Part shown: positions 1-13,958 of the stretch, one piece after another | Position numbering within the stretch: the first letter of the stretch is position 1 | Layout of the letters: every line of letters starts with the position of its first letter | NCBI RefSeq assembly: GCF_040807025.1 | Contig: NC_090942.1 | Coordinates: 40,998,911-41,062,910, forward strand | Direction of reading: 5' to 3' | From: Struthio camelus | Taxonomy: Eukaryota > Chordata > Aves > Struthioniformes > Struthionidae | DNA: 64,000 bases | Position numbers and translations under genes: made by a program | Notes under the pieces: model-generated | Databases searched by the model: none | What the model saw: the letters and a program-made list of their open reading frames with translations, nothing else | What the model was told of the DNA's origin: nothing

Positions 1-1690
1 ATCGCTACTTCTGTGAATAACTTCAGAAATGAGGTTAGTTAAATTTTTATTGATAAGATTGTTAGTGGAAAAAATTGAGAATTAAAAACAATGGAGAACA
101 TAGAGAAAAAACTCTATTTTCTCTCTTTTTCTCTTATAAAATGTGGAAAAAGATGGAATAAAATGAAAACGCCAAGGACCGTGGGAAAGCAAAACAAGCT
201 GAGTTATATGCTTTTTACTGGAAATGTTGTGTGTATTATTATGCAGCGCTTGTCGAGCCTGCTTTTACAAACGGTAATAGGAACAAACAGTGTTCGGACG
301 TGCAGAATCAGACGAGATAGCGAGCTCTGCTGCGTCTGTGCCATGGGGTGCTGAGCGGCACTGCCCTGCAGAGAGCCCTCTCCTGCCTCCGCACACACGC
401 CCGAGGCACGAGCGCACTCACTGATCACTCCCTCTGGGAGAAAGCCGGACAAAGAGCAGGTAAGGGCTTGGTGGACGTCAGTTCAATGGTGCATAGAAAA
501 AGACCTGGAGAGAGTGGTAAACAAAAACTCTCAATGAGTTTATTAAGGACAGCATCTCGGTCCAGCATTTGGTATTGCTTTTGTGCACAGAGGCTTCCCC
601 AAGCGTGAGGGACGTTCATGGCAGGAATGTAAGGCAGCAGGTAATACAACAGCCTAAACGCTCCGTCTGCCTCTGCTGGTGTCTGCTGAGATGACACCGG
701 CGGCATTACTGGGTTTGCCTCTGTTTAGGGGACCAGAGAGGATGTCCTCAGCCAAATACAGAAGGACATTTTGTGTCAGGACTCAGGGTGCAATGGCATC
801 TCCTGCTCACCTCAATGTACCTGGAGCTGGGTGGGCACCCGGACAGTGGTGAGGGGGGAAGGCAGTACCTGGGATTTCCAGCCTGCAGCCTCCTAAGTTG
901 GCACACCGTGGCTCTGTTAACCATGCTCTGTGTCCTCACTTGGCAAACGGACCCTTAAATCCAACATGACAGATGACATTTTCCATTTCCATCCTCCTAA
1001 GCTCTGCTTCGTCTTTGCTGAACCTTCACTGATGTCCTGCACACAGACTAGTCAAAGGTCTTTTACGTGAGCGTTGAGGTTTTGCTACCGTGCTCTTGTG
1101 CCTGTAAACTGTGTCAGGGATGGCCAAATTTAGCTGTGTTTACCCACTGGGGCTGCAGGACAGAATGTGTATATTTGGCATTTCCAAGCTGCAACATATC
1201 CTGTCACAAAATTAGAGTCGTAAGAGTCTATTTTGGGGTGGTAACTTCCACGAGGAGACTAGAAAAAATATGTATGACAGGACAGAGTTGTAAAGTGCTG
1301 TTAAGGGCTGGCTGTGTACCAGAAATAATCTCACAAGTGCTTCCCACTATAATGTGGTAATCTTGGGGGACTGGGGTTATTTATAGCTGACTGGGTGAGG
1401 AGCTGCAAAAATTGTTTTACACGCATAAGGAAAAGTGCTTAGGCTGTTTATAGTTTAGACACCTCCAAGGAACATGAAGAAAAAGAAATAATGTTATGGA
1501 CATAAATGACTAAGGACTGACAAATGAGTCATTTTGAGCCAGCTGATGTGATTTAGCGGCTAGAGACAGGGGTCATATGTTCTTTGATTTAGAACCAGGC
1601 AAGAGAGCCTAAAACCAACACCAGTCTTGTCACTTTATATCTCCAAGCTCATCTACTACTATTACCAGCACAAGCCCCTGCCGGCTTTCT
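1..1690. other. intergenic sequence, no gene seen
   Basis: Mixed-composition sequence. The short open frames at 91-354, 348-608 and 1067-1360 overlap frames on the opposite strand, lack splice or family signals, and are not supported as genes. No repeat family was recognised. A moderately GC-rich patch at about 290-480 contains a few CpGs but is too small to call an island. Confidence 0.5.
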
Positions 1691-1799
1691 CCGGGGAGGG
1701 AAAGCAGAGCGGATGAAGGCAGCGAGGCCACCTGGCTGCCCGCTTGCCCAGATGCCTGGTGTAATTGGAAGGAGAAAAAAAGCCAAAGCTATTGAAATG

Positions 1800-1940
1800 C
1801 CTGGAAACCTGGTGGTGGTTCGGGCGGAGGTGGCAGGCAGCCGCAGGCGCCAGCACCGCGCCGCGCGGCTCGACCCCCTGTGCCTCCGCGGCCGTCCGGC
1901 GGGCTGCGCAGCGCAGCGGCAGGCACGCGTTGCATCCATA
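1800..1940. promoter_or_regulatory. small CpG-dense cluster
   Basis: About 140 bp of clearly GC-rich, CpG-rich sequence sits in otherwise AT-rich DNA, with several CGCG and GCGGCC words around 1855-1930. Unmethylated clusters of this kind often mark regulatory elements, but this one is shorter than the usual 200-bp island threshold and no splice donor follows it. It could be a minor promoter, an enhancer, or the remnant of a GC-rich insertion. Frames over it on both strands are GC artefacts. Confidence 0.4.
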
Positions 1941-1964
1941 CTCTCTCCATACTCATGTTCTGTA

Positions 1965-4900
1965 ATAGGAAGGGAACACACGTTTGGTCGGGTCCAATTA
2001 TTTTTCCCTTAGTTCAAAATAGTGTGACAAGTCACTCGGAAGTAAATACTCCGCTTTGCTGATGGCAAGCGAAACACAGGGAGGGCCACTAGAGGGCTCA
2101 TAAACTGTTTAATGGGAAAATCCCCAACTCCGGTGGATTGAACGTTGGAATTCAGTCATTACTACAGCATGCACATGTGTCATTTACTACTGGGGTTTGC
2201 TTCATTTACCACTAGCAGGAGTAAAAGATACCTGCAAAATATTTTCCCCTAGGTTCGAAGCACCCACGCGTTTACTCGATGATGTGGCTCAGCTATCCGC
2301 TCATATTCTGGACGTCAAGCATCGACGAAAACAGATCTTCAGAAGAAGTCTACAGAAATTATTAAAGGACTGACTGAATTCCAAATTGCCACCTACAAGG
2401 GATTTGCCATTTTGGAAATGTTGTTACTCTCATCTTACCAAAGACAGAGGTAACGAAATACTGAATACCTCAAAGGTAATACGATGGGGAAAGGTGTCAC
2501 AGATTCGGTTTACAGTGCGCACAGTATTCTTTAACAACATATCTGTGATTCTAAATTACTGAACAAAAAGACAAGCTGTTACTCTCGTTGAAATTACTGC
2601 TTCCGGCAATTTTTAAAAAACAGCACATGAAAGTCTGGTAAAGAGCATTTTAGCTGAGCTGTGTTCTGTCAGAAAATGCAGTTTCATTAAAATCCAAAAA
2701 TGTGGTAGGAGCACGTCAATTTCAACCAAATGTGCAACGAAATAAAAGGCTGACATTAGACTTCGTTATGTCAAATATTTAATTTTGATACTGGATTGCT
2801 AGCTCAATGTCTCCAAAAGACCATCCCGCGCTGAATGAATAAAACTAATTGCTGTAACATGTCTGCTTTTTCATTTTCTGGGATGCTTCCTGCACCATAA
2901 ACTGCTGAGTTTGTGAGATCTGACACATAACAGTGGGAAGTGATACAGCTCTGAAACACTAAAAAAAAAATCTCACCTAAACAGACTGAATAGCTTGGTG
3001 CGCTCCTCGTCATTTCCACGGTTTCTTAAGCTGTAAGTTAAATGGACAGAGTTCACATTTTATCTTGTCATTGTCAGTTAACCACTTACAAAACAAAGGA
3101 CTGGCAAGGCATAATCAAATCCTTGTTTAATTTTGCAGACAGGGCATTTGTGCTCATTTATATTAGTACATTTTGTCTGTTTTTTCTAAAAGTAACTTTA
3201 TAATGAAGATGGTGCACAGTTAAAGAACGTCAAGCAAACTGAGTTTTCCAGCATAAGTAATGTGATCTAATATTGCTCCTTCCATGCCTTTAAAATAAAA
3301 TAAACAGAGAGACCTGTGATGGATTACATATTGCTTCTCAGCATAAGGTATGTAGGCAGAGATAATATGTTTTATTAAATCAGCCGATATAGTTGAATTA
3401 AGTGAACGGGCCTTAGGACAATCAATTCCTGCCTCAGTCCAATATAATTATATCACAGGTAAATGTTTGTAACCTTGGATTTTTGACACTTCTTTGCCAG
3501 AACTCATAGAAACACTGTGTGCTCAAAAGTTGGTTCAATTTTGAAGACGGTCTGACAAAAGTATTAGCTCCTTCTATAGCTATTGCTTGTCTTTGATTTT
3601 GAACATCATGCTTGCAAAAATGCTACTATGACTAGTATTTGCACATTGATTTTTTTGTTGCTTGACTTCATTGGCTCTAAATAGTACTTTTAAATATATA
3701 TATTTTTTGTGCATCATTGATTAATTTTGGTTTACTTATCAGTAAAATATTAATTTTAGTATTTATGGAATGCAATGAAATTTTTATGTGCTTGACACCT
3801 GGGAAAATTCTTCTGTTTTATGAAAGTAGAAGTTATAGCCTTTTACTGCCTGCATCAGTGAATTTCATTGTCCTTCCCATTATAAAATATTTTACTGAAG
3901 TGGCTTGATCTAAAAATCTATGACATGATATAACTTTCTGACAGAGCTCCCACACTGGCAAACCTCAGATTATAGGTACAAAATTCAACACATTCTAGGA
4001 GTTAATCGCTATGGAAGGTACCTATTGCTTAATTGTGAGTTACTGCACAACATCAGAATTTAAGATAAGGATTTCTATTCAGTTGAAAACTACAGGACCC
4101 TGATGATCAGAGGGTCCAAGATTACCAAGATCAGAGATATATAGCAACTTAAGCACTGCTAGATTAATAAACAAAGACCTTTTGATAAAGGTGATCCTGT
4201 TAGAAAAGAATTTTGAGATTTCTCTCTGATTTCTTTCCAGTTCCACCAAGAAGTGCAGAAGGATCATATTACCAATAAATGACTTTCTTGTTGGTTTCAG
4301 GAGATGGAGTCAGCCTCTACCAACGCCTCTTGGCAGCCTGACAGGGCACTGATTCAACCACAACTCAGAAGGAAATGTGTCACATAATGAGTCACCAGCA
4401 TCGCTACCTCCAGCACCTCTGTTTTAGCAATCTGGGTGTCCCGTTTCAGAGCTGATGCTGCCTGACATCATCTAACCTGTGGTTACCAGTGAGGTGAAAG
4501 CAGTGGATGTCATGACTACGAGGCAGAAAATGTAGTGGAAACTGCCTGGCTACTACTCTTGAGTTTGACATGAAAAGCCCTTTGTACTCTTAATTTTTGT
4601 TTTCAATAAGAAGGGACTCCTGCTTGAAGTATGGTGGGAGTTTTTAAGAAGTGTAAAGCCAGGGTAGTGTTTATATTACAGTGGTTTCAGGATCATGATA
4701 ATAATCAACCAAATTTATAAATATCACATTATTTTAGAAAATAGGTATCAAACTGTGGTTCACAGTCAGAGAAAAATTGGAGAATCATGTGTCATTTTCT
4801 TTCTTCTTGTTTTCACTTTTTAAAAACCTCTTCAAAATGTTATCACAAGGAAGAACCAGTTCACTTATAGAGACAACTGGAAATGAAGACAGGCCATCAA

Positions 4901-7900
4901 AGGAAAGAGAAACTGCCGTATGGGAGCTGTTCCTGAGTAAAATCACTTCTGGTGAAGGAACTAATGCAGTAAAAATTCTCCATTTTGCTTCCTTTTCCTA
5001 AATAAATATTTCTGATTGTGGTAAAGGTTTTGAGTTTTAATGAAGATCAGACTTCTGCCTCTGCATGACTGAGACAGGAGACGGATTGTTCTAAATTAAT
5101 AGTGTCTTTATGGTAAGTCTGAAAACAGGAACAAAGACCAAGAGAAGGGTTACTGGAGAGTCTGGAAAGGCAGAGATGTGTGGCTGTGGTGCAACCTTTG
5201 TCACACTCCTCTTCACTTAGAACAGGAAAAGAGGAAGAGAAATGGGGAAAAAGGGAAGAGGAACTTTTACTCCTACAAGTCCCTTTCCAGTGGGAAAGAG
5301 AATTTATGCACAAAACCCATTTCCTTCTTCACCTCCCTACCATCTGAGCTGTTCTCTGTAAGTTTATGAGGGATTTTCAGTGTCCTTTTCCTCACTTCTT
5401 TCTCCATAGGTCTGGACACTGATCTCAACCTCCTCTTCCTCAAGACTCCCTGAGGGCTTCTCTGTGACTCCAATACTCTGATACACCTTTCCAGCCCTGG
5501 GGCTGTTTCTTCAGCACAAAGGAAGCACCTAAAAATTGTCCATTTACATCTGAAACATGTTATATTTTTATATTGATTTAATCTGTATTTCTGGAGTAAC
5601 CCCCCAAACTTTCTCTTTGCCACGTCTTTTTTGCCATCCTGTGCTAATGTTTTCAATAATCAGCCTTCCTTCTCCAGTTTTGCTACTCAGAAAATACAAG
5701 AAAATACAGTAACACACTGGCAGGAAGATATTTCTCTAAAAGCTGATACTTCTGGTAGCAAAATATCCAAAAAACTGGTGGGGGTTTGTACTGTTTACCA
5801 AAAGCGGACCTATTCTTGTAAGATCTTAAATGTTTGTGTTCTTTGAAAAGACACCACCTCAGTCCAGGGCACCTGCAAAAGGACGGCACACACCCGCCAT
5901 TAGGTGCTGTGCCACCTTTGCTTTGTCACTTCAAGCTGCGGTCCTGGGTGCAACAGAGCAAGAGCTGCTCTGCCAGCTGAAGTCTGAGGTGAAAGGGAAA
6001 AGCTGGGGGTCAAGAAGCACTAGCAGAAGCGCTGCTCTTCTGGTATCAGGCCTCCTCGCAGAGTTTTCGCTCGTGATTAAATACCCCACATGTAATCAAG
6101 GAATTGCATTGTATAAGACAGAAAATTTCTGAAATGCCAGCAGTTCTATGATGTGCTGTTGTGAGACCTATCATCAACCAGCAAGCATATAAAGGCTTTT
6201 GATTTTCTAATTAAAAGGATGAATTTGTCTTGATTCCCCACATACTAAGTGAGGTTGATTAGAGGAAGATATAAGGGATTAAAACTTTAGCTGATTATAA
6301 TTAAGACAAAATTATTCTTTGCAAATAAATTACCTGACAAGTTGGCCATTATCCTGCTCCTCAGCCAATCAAAAACCAATCCAATATTTTCAATTTCCTA
6401 ACTACTCTACAAGCTATTTCCAAGTATTAACTAAACAGGACAAAAACATTTTCAGAAGACAAATGTAGACACTTACACTGATTATCCATCACATAAGATG
6501 GGTAAGTCTGGAAAAGGTGGATGGAACTAAAAAGTTTTTACTGTATGTCTAAAAATATACTTACAGCTATACAGACTAGATAAATATGCTTAATGCACCA
6601 TCCAGTGCTTTAAACTCTGTCAGGAATATATTTTGTCTATCTTGTTAAAAAGATATTTAGCTTTAAAGGAACCTATTTTCAATTAGAAGAGGGGCACAGA
6701 GAAGCCTTTACTACTCTTTATTTTCATCTTTTCGCAAAGGTGGGCGAGGGTAGCTGTAGGCTGGATGATCAGGAACTTAAGGCTTTCTTCATGTTTTTCA
6801 TGTGCCACAAGACTGCAACAGACCCTTTTCCTATGATAAAATGAATTTTACATCCAATAATACATGCTTTTTCTGTCTAAACCACCTCACAGCTTTCTGT
6901 CACTTTGAAAAGATCAGCCTAGAAAAAGAAGGGTGAAATACTAGTTGCTGTGGCCTGTAGTGGTTGCAATGGGCCGTCGCGTAACCAGGGACACTGGGCC
7001 CTGGATGTGCCGCTGCAAGCACTCGTGTCAGCCCTTGGCCACCTGCATATCCCAGGTATTGACCCCTCCAGGCCACCAACCTGCTGCCTCTGTCTCCCTT
7101 GGACACTCAATAGCAAATGGCCCGACAACGCTGTAGAATAGCAGCCCAGGTGGGTGAATGAAGATGTTTGTGTCCCCCCCATCTCAAACTCCTCTGCGTT
7201 GCAGAATAACAGATATTCTGCTGATTCCTCTAGGTTCAGATAGCCCCTTTTCTTGCCCACAGTGGTGTCTCAGCTTGACAGGGATGTTCATCTAAACCCT
7301 TCCTAGTTTGGCAGTTACAAGTCTTTAAACCTGGCACAGGCCCTCATGAGCAGGCAGAGAGCCATACGAACAGATGAACAGGAGGGTAGCCGTGCCAGAG
7401 ATCTGGCCAACTCCATCTCAGGAGTGAAGGCACTGGGTCAGTGGCATTGCCCCTGTGAGCTGTCAGTGCCAGGGTTTTCAGCTACAAATTTCAGAACAGA
7501 GTTAAGAGCTCTTGTGCCAAATGGTTGGAGGACCATGTTAGCATCACTGCAGGCCAGAAATAGATTATTATGAAAATTTTACATATGGGTTTAGTGACTG
7601 TGTGTAAGAAAATGTTGGATTGAATTTTCAAATGAGAGAAGAGGAAACAATTATTTGAAAGGTTTGTTATTCTTGTCTGTTTGGGAGGTTTTGTTTGGCT
7701 ATTCCATTGGCTTGGTATCCTCTGCTTCATAGTAGAGGATAACTTGCACAACTGGTATCCAAATTTTGATCATGGTCTTGAACTGTTTGGTGCTTTCAAC
7801 CCAAAACATCTAGACAAACGTGTCTTTCAAGGAAAAATGCCATCTAGTTTGTTCATAATCAGAAGCACCTTTCAGGAAAGCAGAACCTTTTACTCACCTT

Positions 7901-8130
7901 TTAAACATAAACAGCCTATTTCTAGCTGGCTAGCAAGGTTGTTAGAGTTTGAAGCTGAAGTTCATAAAATGCATTTCCAGGAAAGAAAGGGCTGTGTCAT
8001 TGAGCAAGACTGCAATTAGTTAAACCAAACTCTCCTGTAGCAGTTCCCTCAGATAGAGGAAAAAAAGCTTAGAAACCCCCCCTTTACAGTGGACTCAGCG
8101 CCTTTGTTTCTTCTCCCTTTTTTCAGGTCT
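1965..8130. other. intergenic sequence, no gene seen
   Basis: AT-rich DNA with no coding region supported. The 127-aa minus-strand frame at 5273-5656 and the 100-aa frame at 5830-6132 have no recognisable domain and no splice context. The stretch at about 6190-6370 is rich in TAATTA/ATTA words, as seen in conserved non-coding elements, and is discussed as a finding. No retroelement was recognised. Confidence 0.45.
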
Positions 8131-8133
8131 CCT

Positions 8134-8331
8134 GAAAGAGAAAGAGAAAGAGAAAGAGAAAGAGAAAGAGAAAGAGAAAGAGAAAGAGAAAGAGAAAGAG
8201 AAAGAGAAAGAGAAAGAGGAAGAGAAAGAGAAAGAGGAAGAGAAAGAGAAAGAGAAAGAGAGAGAGAAAGAGAAAGAGAGAGAGAGAAAGAGAAAGAGAG
8301 AGAGAAGGAGAAAGAGAGAGAGAAAGAGAGC

Positions 8332-8364
<33 letters not shown>
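8134..8364 (+). repeat. GAGAAA-type purine simple repeat
   Basis: A 231-bp run of almost pure purine on the + strand. It opens with regular GAGAAA units, then becomes an interrupted mix of GAGA and GAAA, with GGAAGA and CGAAAG variants in the distal half. The first half is more homogeneous than the second, the usual sign of an older, decaying end. Such polypurine-polypyrimidine mirror repeats can form triplex DNA and are prone to length change. The Arg-Glu, Leu-Phe and Ser-Leu frames read through it are artefacts of the repeat. Confidence 0.97.
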
Positions 8365-11300
8365 TCGATCCTGTGCGATGTGTCAATGTTGGAAAGAACC
8401 GATTTCGACCGAGACGGGGTTCCTGGGGTTCCCGTATGCAATAGCTTATTGTGGCAGCAGGGAGGATCTGTGTAATGAGAGTGCTCTGATGGTGCCGAAG
8501 AAATCTGTGTGCAATGCCTTCCCTCAAAGAGCAGCAAAATAGCTAGAGGCTTGTCAGAATCCTGTCATGCAAAAGAGAAAAAGGGAGGAAAAAAGTCATT
8601 AATGACTTCACGCTGAGAAGAGAGCAGGGGTGCTAAGGAGCATGCATTTGCTGGAAGGATCTAGTGAGCTAGTTGGAGGCAAGCATAGACCACCAGACTA
8701 CACCAAACAGGGAACAAGAAACAAATGAAAAGGCTCAAACAACTATCCTGGGTAGCAAAGTGCTTACCAAAAGCTGCGATATTGAGAATAAACTGAAAGA
8801 CAGAGGTTTTATGGGCAAGAAAGCCCTTTTCTACCGATGCACCAAATGGAGCTGAAGAAATTGTACTGCAAAGGTCAGAGGGAAAGAGTGGAAGACAGAG
8901 AGGGAAGAGTCCCTGATTAGATGAAGAGAGCAACCTAGAAGGGAATCCCAGAAGAAGAGTGAGGAGGACTATCAAGGAGGACTATCACAAACAATAAAAG
9001 TTTACTGACCTAAATGCCAAAGAATGCCAAAATATGGTAGGGAAAGTGAGCAGAGCTTTACGTGCTAACTGTCTTATGCTGTTAAAAATTAAATATAATT
9101 GTGTCAGAACACACCAGAAAGTCTGTGGTGTGTTTCAAGCACCAAGTTTACATAGGAGAAGCTAAATTCCAAGCAGTGTTTCCACAGGATTAGGATCCTG
9201 GGATAAGACAAGCTAAGTTAATAGGCGGTTTTCAGTGGTGATCATTAGCCCAGAGACGTTCACCACAGCTGTACTGGAGCATCCCGCTTCTGTGGGATAG
9301 ATAGTTCCCACATATTTATATTGGATCATGACATATATATGCTAGTATATATACTATATATCTATATACCTATACTAGCTATGCTGATACATAGATCATG
9401 TATCCAGGGAGTATGCTGGGGACACCAAAGCTGAGAGGCAGTGCTGCAGTTTACCCAGACTGAAGGAGGCTCACAACCACACAGGTCAGTGCTGGCATCC
9501 AGCTTGTAGCCGTGCAGTAAATAGCCAGCAAGGATATTTGATTAAAGTTATGACACTCCGTAGGCATTTCCTGCAAGGTCAGGATTTCATTTCAGAAGGC
9601 AGATCTAAAACAATTAAATGTTGGATATACGATTTAAAGTGTATCGATGGATCAAAGACGTTCCTTTTATAAGGCGTGAAGAGAAAATCACTGCAGGCAG
9701 CTCCTTTAAATAGGTAGACAAAAAGATACAAATATATACAAGCTATAAGCCAAGTAGGGATATACCTATGACAAAAATGAAGCGTGGAGGTGAATAACTG
9801 TGATATTTGTATTGTCTTATGACGTTTCTATTCCTTTTCTGTGTGAACTGAATTTCATTTTTCTAGTAATCTTTATACGGTGTAGAAGTTTTGCTATCTC
9901 CACCTCTGATGTACAATAATCAGGGTACATCCCCTCTGGAAAGCTCCTCAATCTAAAAATAAACATGAATTAGGGCTTGAGAAGCAAATCTGCTAGCAGA
10001 TGAGTGCCAATGCTGGCTACATCCGAACAGACAAAACATATTGGAATACATTCAAAAACATTTTGTTTTTAACTAATATTTCCACTTATTTTTGAAACAA
10101 AAATTTCAGAAGGAGAATGTTTGTGTGAAAAGCATTACTGGCAGTCTCTTTGCCCCAAGAAATCTCTAAGAAAAAGAGAATCACATGATATGTAGTGGCA
10201 GGGATGACTGCTGATCTTTTATTTTCATCCCAGAAGATGGGTTGAGAAAGTAAGATCCATAACTGCTCTGAACTATAGCAGAACTATAACAGTACAGTAT
10301 TCACACACAAGACACACATGCATGCGACAGTCTTTAAAATATAATTGTTAGTTATCTTCCTTGCTGTGGGTCGGTAAAGCCCCAGCACTCATAAAAAGTC
10401 TGTTATAAAGGAGAAGTGAAAGACTTTGCGCAGTTTAGAGAATACAAATGAGGAATTATTCTGAAATAATTCAATAGCTTTTCTTCTCCCCAAGCTGCTC
10501 TAAGATGTAAAATGTCTGATAATGCTCTAAAGCAAAAATTGTTTGCTCTCCTCCAGATGAATCTGTAAAAGTTATTGCCACATTGTGCTTTTGACTACCG
10601 CAGGGATTTTAACTATATGTTACAAATGATAAATTCTTTAATGCATTAGATATGTTTAAACTCTATTAAAATGTTCCATTGTTAGCTAACAAACATAAGA
10701 CATTTGTTTCTAGCGCTAGGGTTACTTCCTTCCTTCCAACATGATTTTTATCCACAGCATCAGGAAGATCTACCGAAACTGTCGCTAGGCCAAGCTACAG
10801 AAGTCACTTCCCAACAGACTTGAATTAAGATTGTTATTCCCTGATAACCTGTGAAAATCTGGTTACCATGCATTTCTTTATTCACAGCGGCAACAACTAG
10901 TGGAACAAAAAATTGAGGTTGGACATTTGTGACAGAGCAACCATCAGGAGAAATATAGAGAAAATAGACTGCATTCTTGTTCCTGGATATCAGATCTGCC
11001 TGGGAGAAGTGAGTGAACAAGCTGCCCCAGGCTGCACTGGAAAATAACACCCTGTTCTACAGCAGCTGGCTATTAAACCATGAACCATCCAAGGTAGGTC
11101 CTGGCCTAATACACCGCAACCTGGACTCAGTAAAGCACATCTCTTCTACAGGTAATTAGCAAATATGACAATGACAGTACCAGTAACAACAAAACTTGCC
11201 TCCCTGAATCCTATTTATGGACTCATACGGGAATCACATGAGAGTATATAAAACTGCTTATGTAAACATGAATTCACTGATGAAGGGTTAAGTCAGCAGT

Positions 11301-13729
11301 AACTAACTCCCAATAATCAATGTTTCAGATTCAGCTTCAGGACCATATGGTTTTAGCAACGGCTGTCTTACGCTGTGCTTTCTTTTATTGCTTTAATGTT
11401 TCTGTTCAATAACCAGAAGTGTCAGAAGCAGGTATTGCTTTAATGCAGCAAAGACTCATTGATGGGACACTAAAACCCCTGTCTGTACTAGCGGAGAGAG
11501 TAGTGCCATCTCATATATCTGAAAGGCAATGAATGAGCATTTCACCCAAGAAGAGTGGGAGGAAGAGCAAGTGCTAAACTTCCTAGTGTTTCGCTGCACA
11601 GCAGAACGACACGGACTTCGCTCCCAGGACAGGTCCATTTGATATTTTGCAGGCAGATGTGACACCCCTCCCTCAGCTCGTCCTTGCGGGAAACAACACA
11701 ACTTTGTTAGCCCAGCACAGAGGCCTACTTATCAGGGCTTCTTAGGGTAAATAGCTTCTTGTCAGTTTGCAGTGTGACTGGCTGTAAAAAAACAATTAAT
11801 ATGGGTAGCTACCCTCAGGCTGTGATGCCATGATGGTGCATGGCAGATCTGCGTGCCGCCGGAGCCCTGCACAGTCTGGTCCAGCTCAGCATGGGCTTGC
11901 TAAACTAGTCAGGGTAGTTTACGGTTTATGCTGTTTTTGTGTTGATTGCAGAAGGATGGACAATACATGATCTAGCATAAAGAAAGGCTCTTGCTATGGC
12001 ATAAAGCCTGCTGTTATAAAGTTAATTCTTGAGCAAATACGAACCAGCAGAAGAGGAGTCAGTATTCTGTGCCAGGAGGCCGCAGTCTTCTGGAGTCAGT
12101 ACTGGAAACTCTGAAGTCAAGATTTATTTTTTATCACCAAACTTCAGGGAGGGTCAGGGCCGGAGCACCTATTAGCTTCTGAGTGTATTAGCATGAAAAA
12201 AAACCCATAAATGTTTCCAGTAATGAAATCCCTTTCAGCGTGGTACAATGCAGCAGTGATACATGATCCAAATGGGAAGCTGTGCAAACTGGCAAGGCTG
12301 CATGGGGAAGTTTGCACAGCAACAGAGTATACCTGGGCAGCTGAATGTCATACCTTTTCTCAGATTGTCTCATATTTGTCTCACATTTTTTCAAAAAAAT
12401 CACACTCAGTAGCCTTCAGCTAATATTTTATTTGGGTACTAGTATGGAACAGTGCTAAAAATCTTAAGAATTTAAGCAACGCATATTTGCTCAGAATATT
12501 CCATGCCTGCATTGAAACCACAATTTGTCATATTGTTTTTCTCCCTAGTGAACACTTTCCTTTGAATAGAGAGGACCACGCTAGCTGTATGGTGACCTAG
12601 TGTAAGCACAATTCAAGTCAGCAGCTTTACCCTTGTGCTAGAGCTTGAGAGATATGACTAATATATGACTTTTAGCAAATCACTTAGCTCTTTCCCATCA
12701 TCTCCCTCGTTTTTGTCTCGCCTGTTTTGACAGTAAGCACTCAGGAAAAGGACTGGCTCCTGCTATGTATTTGTACCACTAGAACCTTGATCTCTGGAGC
12801 CCATAATAGCTCTTTATGCTGGTGAATTTGAGATAAATATGCCTCCTTACTAAAAGAACAGATATAATTTAATCAATATGAAAATAGATGATATTAGAAC
12901 CACTCTTTACATTTTAAACACTAATAACAATTTTACATTACATATTTTTATCCCTGCAGATGATCTGTCCAGCCCTGAACAATGCAGGGTGCTTCTGAAA
13001 TACACATTAGAATTACACAGTCTTAGAGCTAGGACCTTTCTATTAAGTTAAACCTTGTAATTGAGGTAATTCTTCCCATTCTCCTATGCCAGCATAATAT
13101 TCCATAAACAGATTTCTTGTATAGTGCATAAAAGAGAGAACTTCTGGTATATTTTCCAATTTTTTTCTGCCTTGAGCAGAAAATCTTTATATTTGTGAAA
13201 AAAACGTGCTTTTTAGAAAACACCTCCTAAATATGCAGCTCAAACAATATTCAGGCTTCCCATCTGAGTAAACAGGCTGTAAAAGGCAGCATTTCTCCCA
13301 CCTAGCCTTGGCCGTCTGAATGCTACACGTCTGGTCTGAACTAGTCATCTGTAGTCAATAAAGAGGGACACCCGTGCTCCGGAGGTATCTGAAGTAGTAA
13401 ATAGTTTCTCCTCTCCCCATTGACTTGCAGACAGCCTAGACGAATAGGTTAGACTAGGTGCTTCATTTTTAGACAGCTAAAGTTGGTGAGATGAATCACA
13501 CCCTTAGCCTTCAAATTAACCTGACTTAGCACCCAAGCAAAAATATAAAAAGTAAAATGTATTCATATGGGCAATACAGCGATTCCCGTGTTATATGACA
13601 CTGTATCCGCCTGGATACCCTCGGGGGTGCATAGGGGAAACGGTGTTACACTGTTGCTTAGTTGTAACAGGAAATGAGTATGCTGTAGAGACTAACTGTT
13701 AATACAAGCTTGCTGTAACTGTACTTGGC
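8365..13729. other. intergenic sequence, no gene seen
   Basis: AT-rich DNA without a supported gene. The short frames at 8661-8975 (minus), 10760-11050 (minus) and 11456-11701 (minus) show no family motif. An AT-rich patch at about 9310-9385 contains a perfect 14-bp palindrome (9343-9356). The first 100 bases after the purine repeat carry several CpGs and are less AT-rich than the surroundings. Confidence 0.45.
9343..9356. repeat. AT palindrome in a TA-rich patch
   Basis: TAGTATATATACTA is a perfect palindrome inside a TA-rich stretch (about 9310-9385). It is most likely microsatellite-like low-complexity DNA; a function cannot be argued from sequence alone. Confidence 0.6.
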
Positions 13730-13746
13730 GGGGGGGGGGGGGGGGG
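13730..13746 (+). repeat. 17-base poly-G run
   Basis: An uninterrupted run of 17 guanines. It can support G-quadruplex formation and is error-prone in sequencing, so its length may not be exact. Confidence 0.9.
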
Positions 13747-13871
13747 TGGAAGCATTTAAAATGTGCAAAGGTGTCTCTGTGGGTCTACCCCTGCATTTAG
13801 CCCAGGCAAATACCTGCCACAGCCTCTGTCTGAGGAAAGCTGCAGGCCTGGACCATTTATCCTTTCATATG

Positions 13872-13958
13872 TAGAAAGAAAAAAGAAAGAAAGAAAGAAA
13901 GAAAAAGAAAGGGAAAGAAAGGAAAGAAGAGAAAGAAGGAAAGAAGGAAAAAAGAAAA
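13872..13958 (+). repeat. GAAA/GGAA purine-rich simple repeat
   Basis: About 87 bp of A- and G-only sequence. It starts as GAAA tetramers and becomes irregular GGAAAGAA. It accounts for the Lys/Glu/Arg-rich part of the frame at 13763-14041, which is therefore not accepted as a gene. Confidence 0.9.

Noticed and set aside
5273..5656. 127-aa minus-strand frame with basic C-terminal half
   Set aside because: No recognised motif, no promoter or splice context, and overlapping frames of similar quality on the other strand.
8049..8537. Frames of 128-162 aa made of Arg-Glu, Leu-Ser or Leu-Phe repeats
   Set aside because: They are translations of the GAGAAA simple repeat and exist on both strands.
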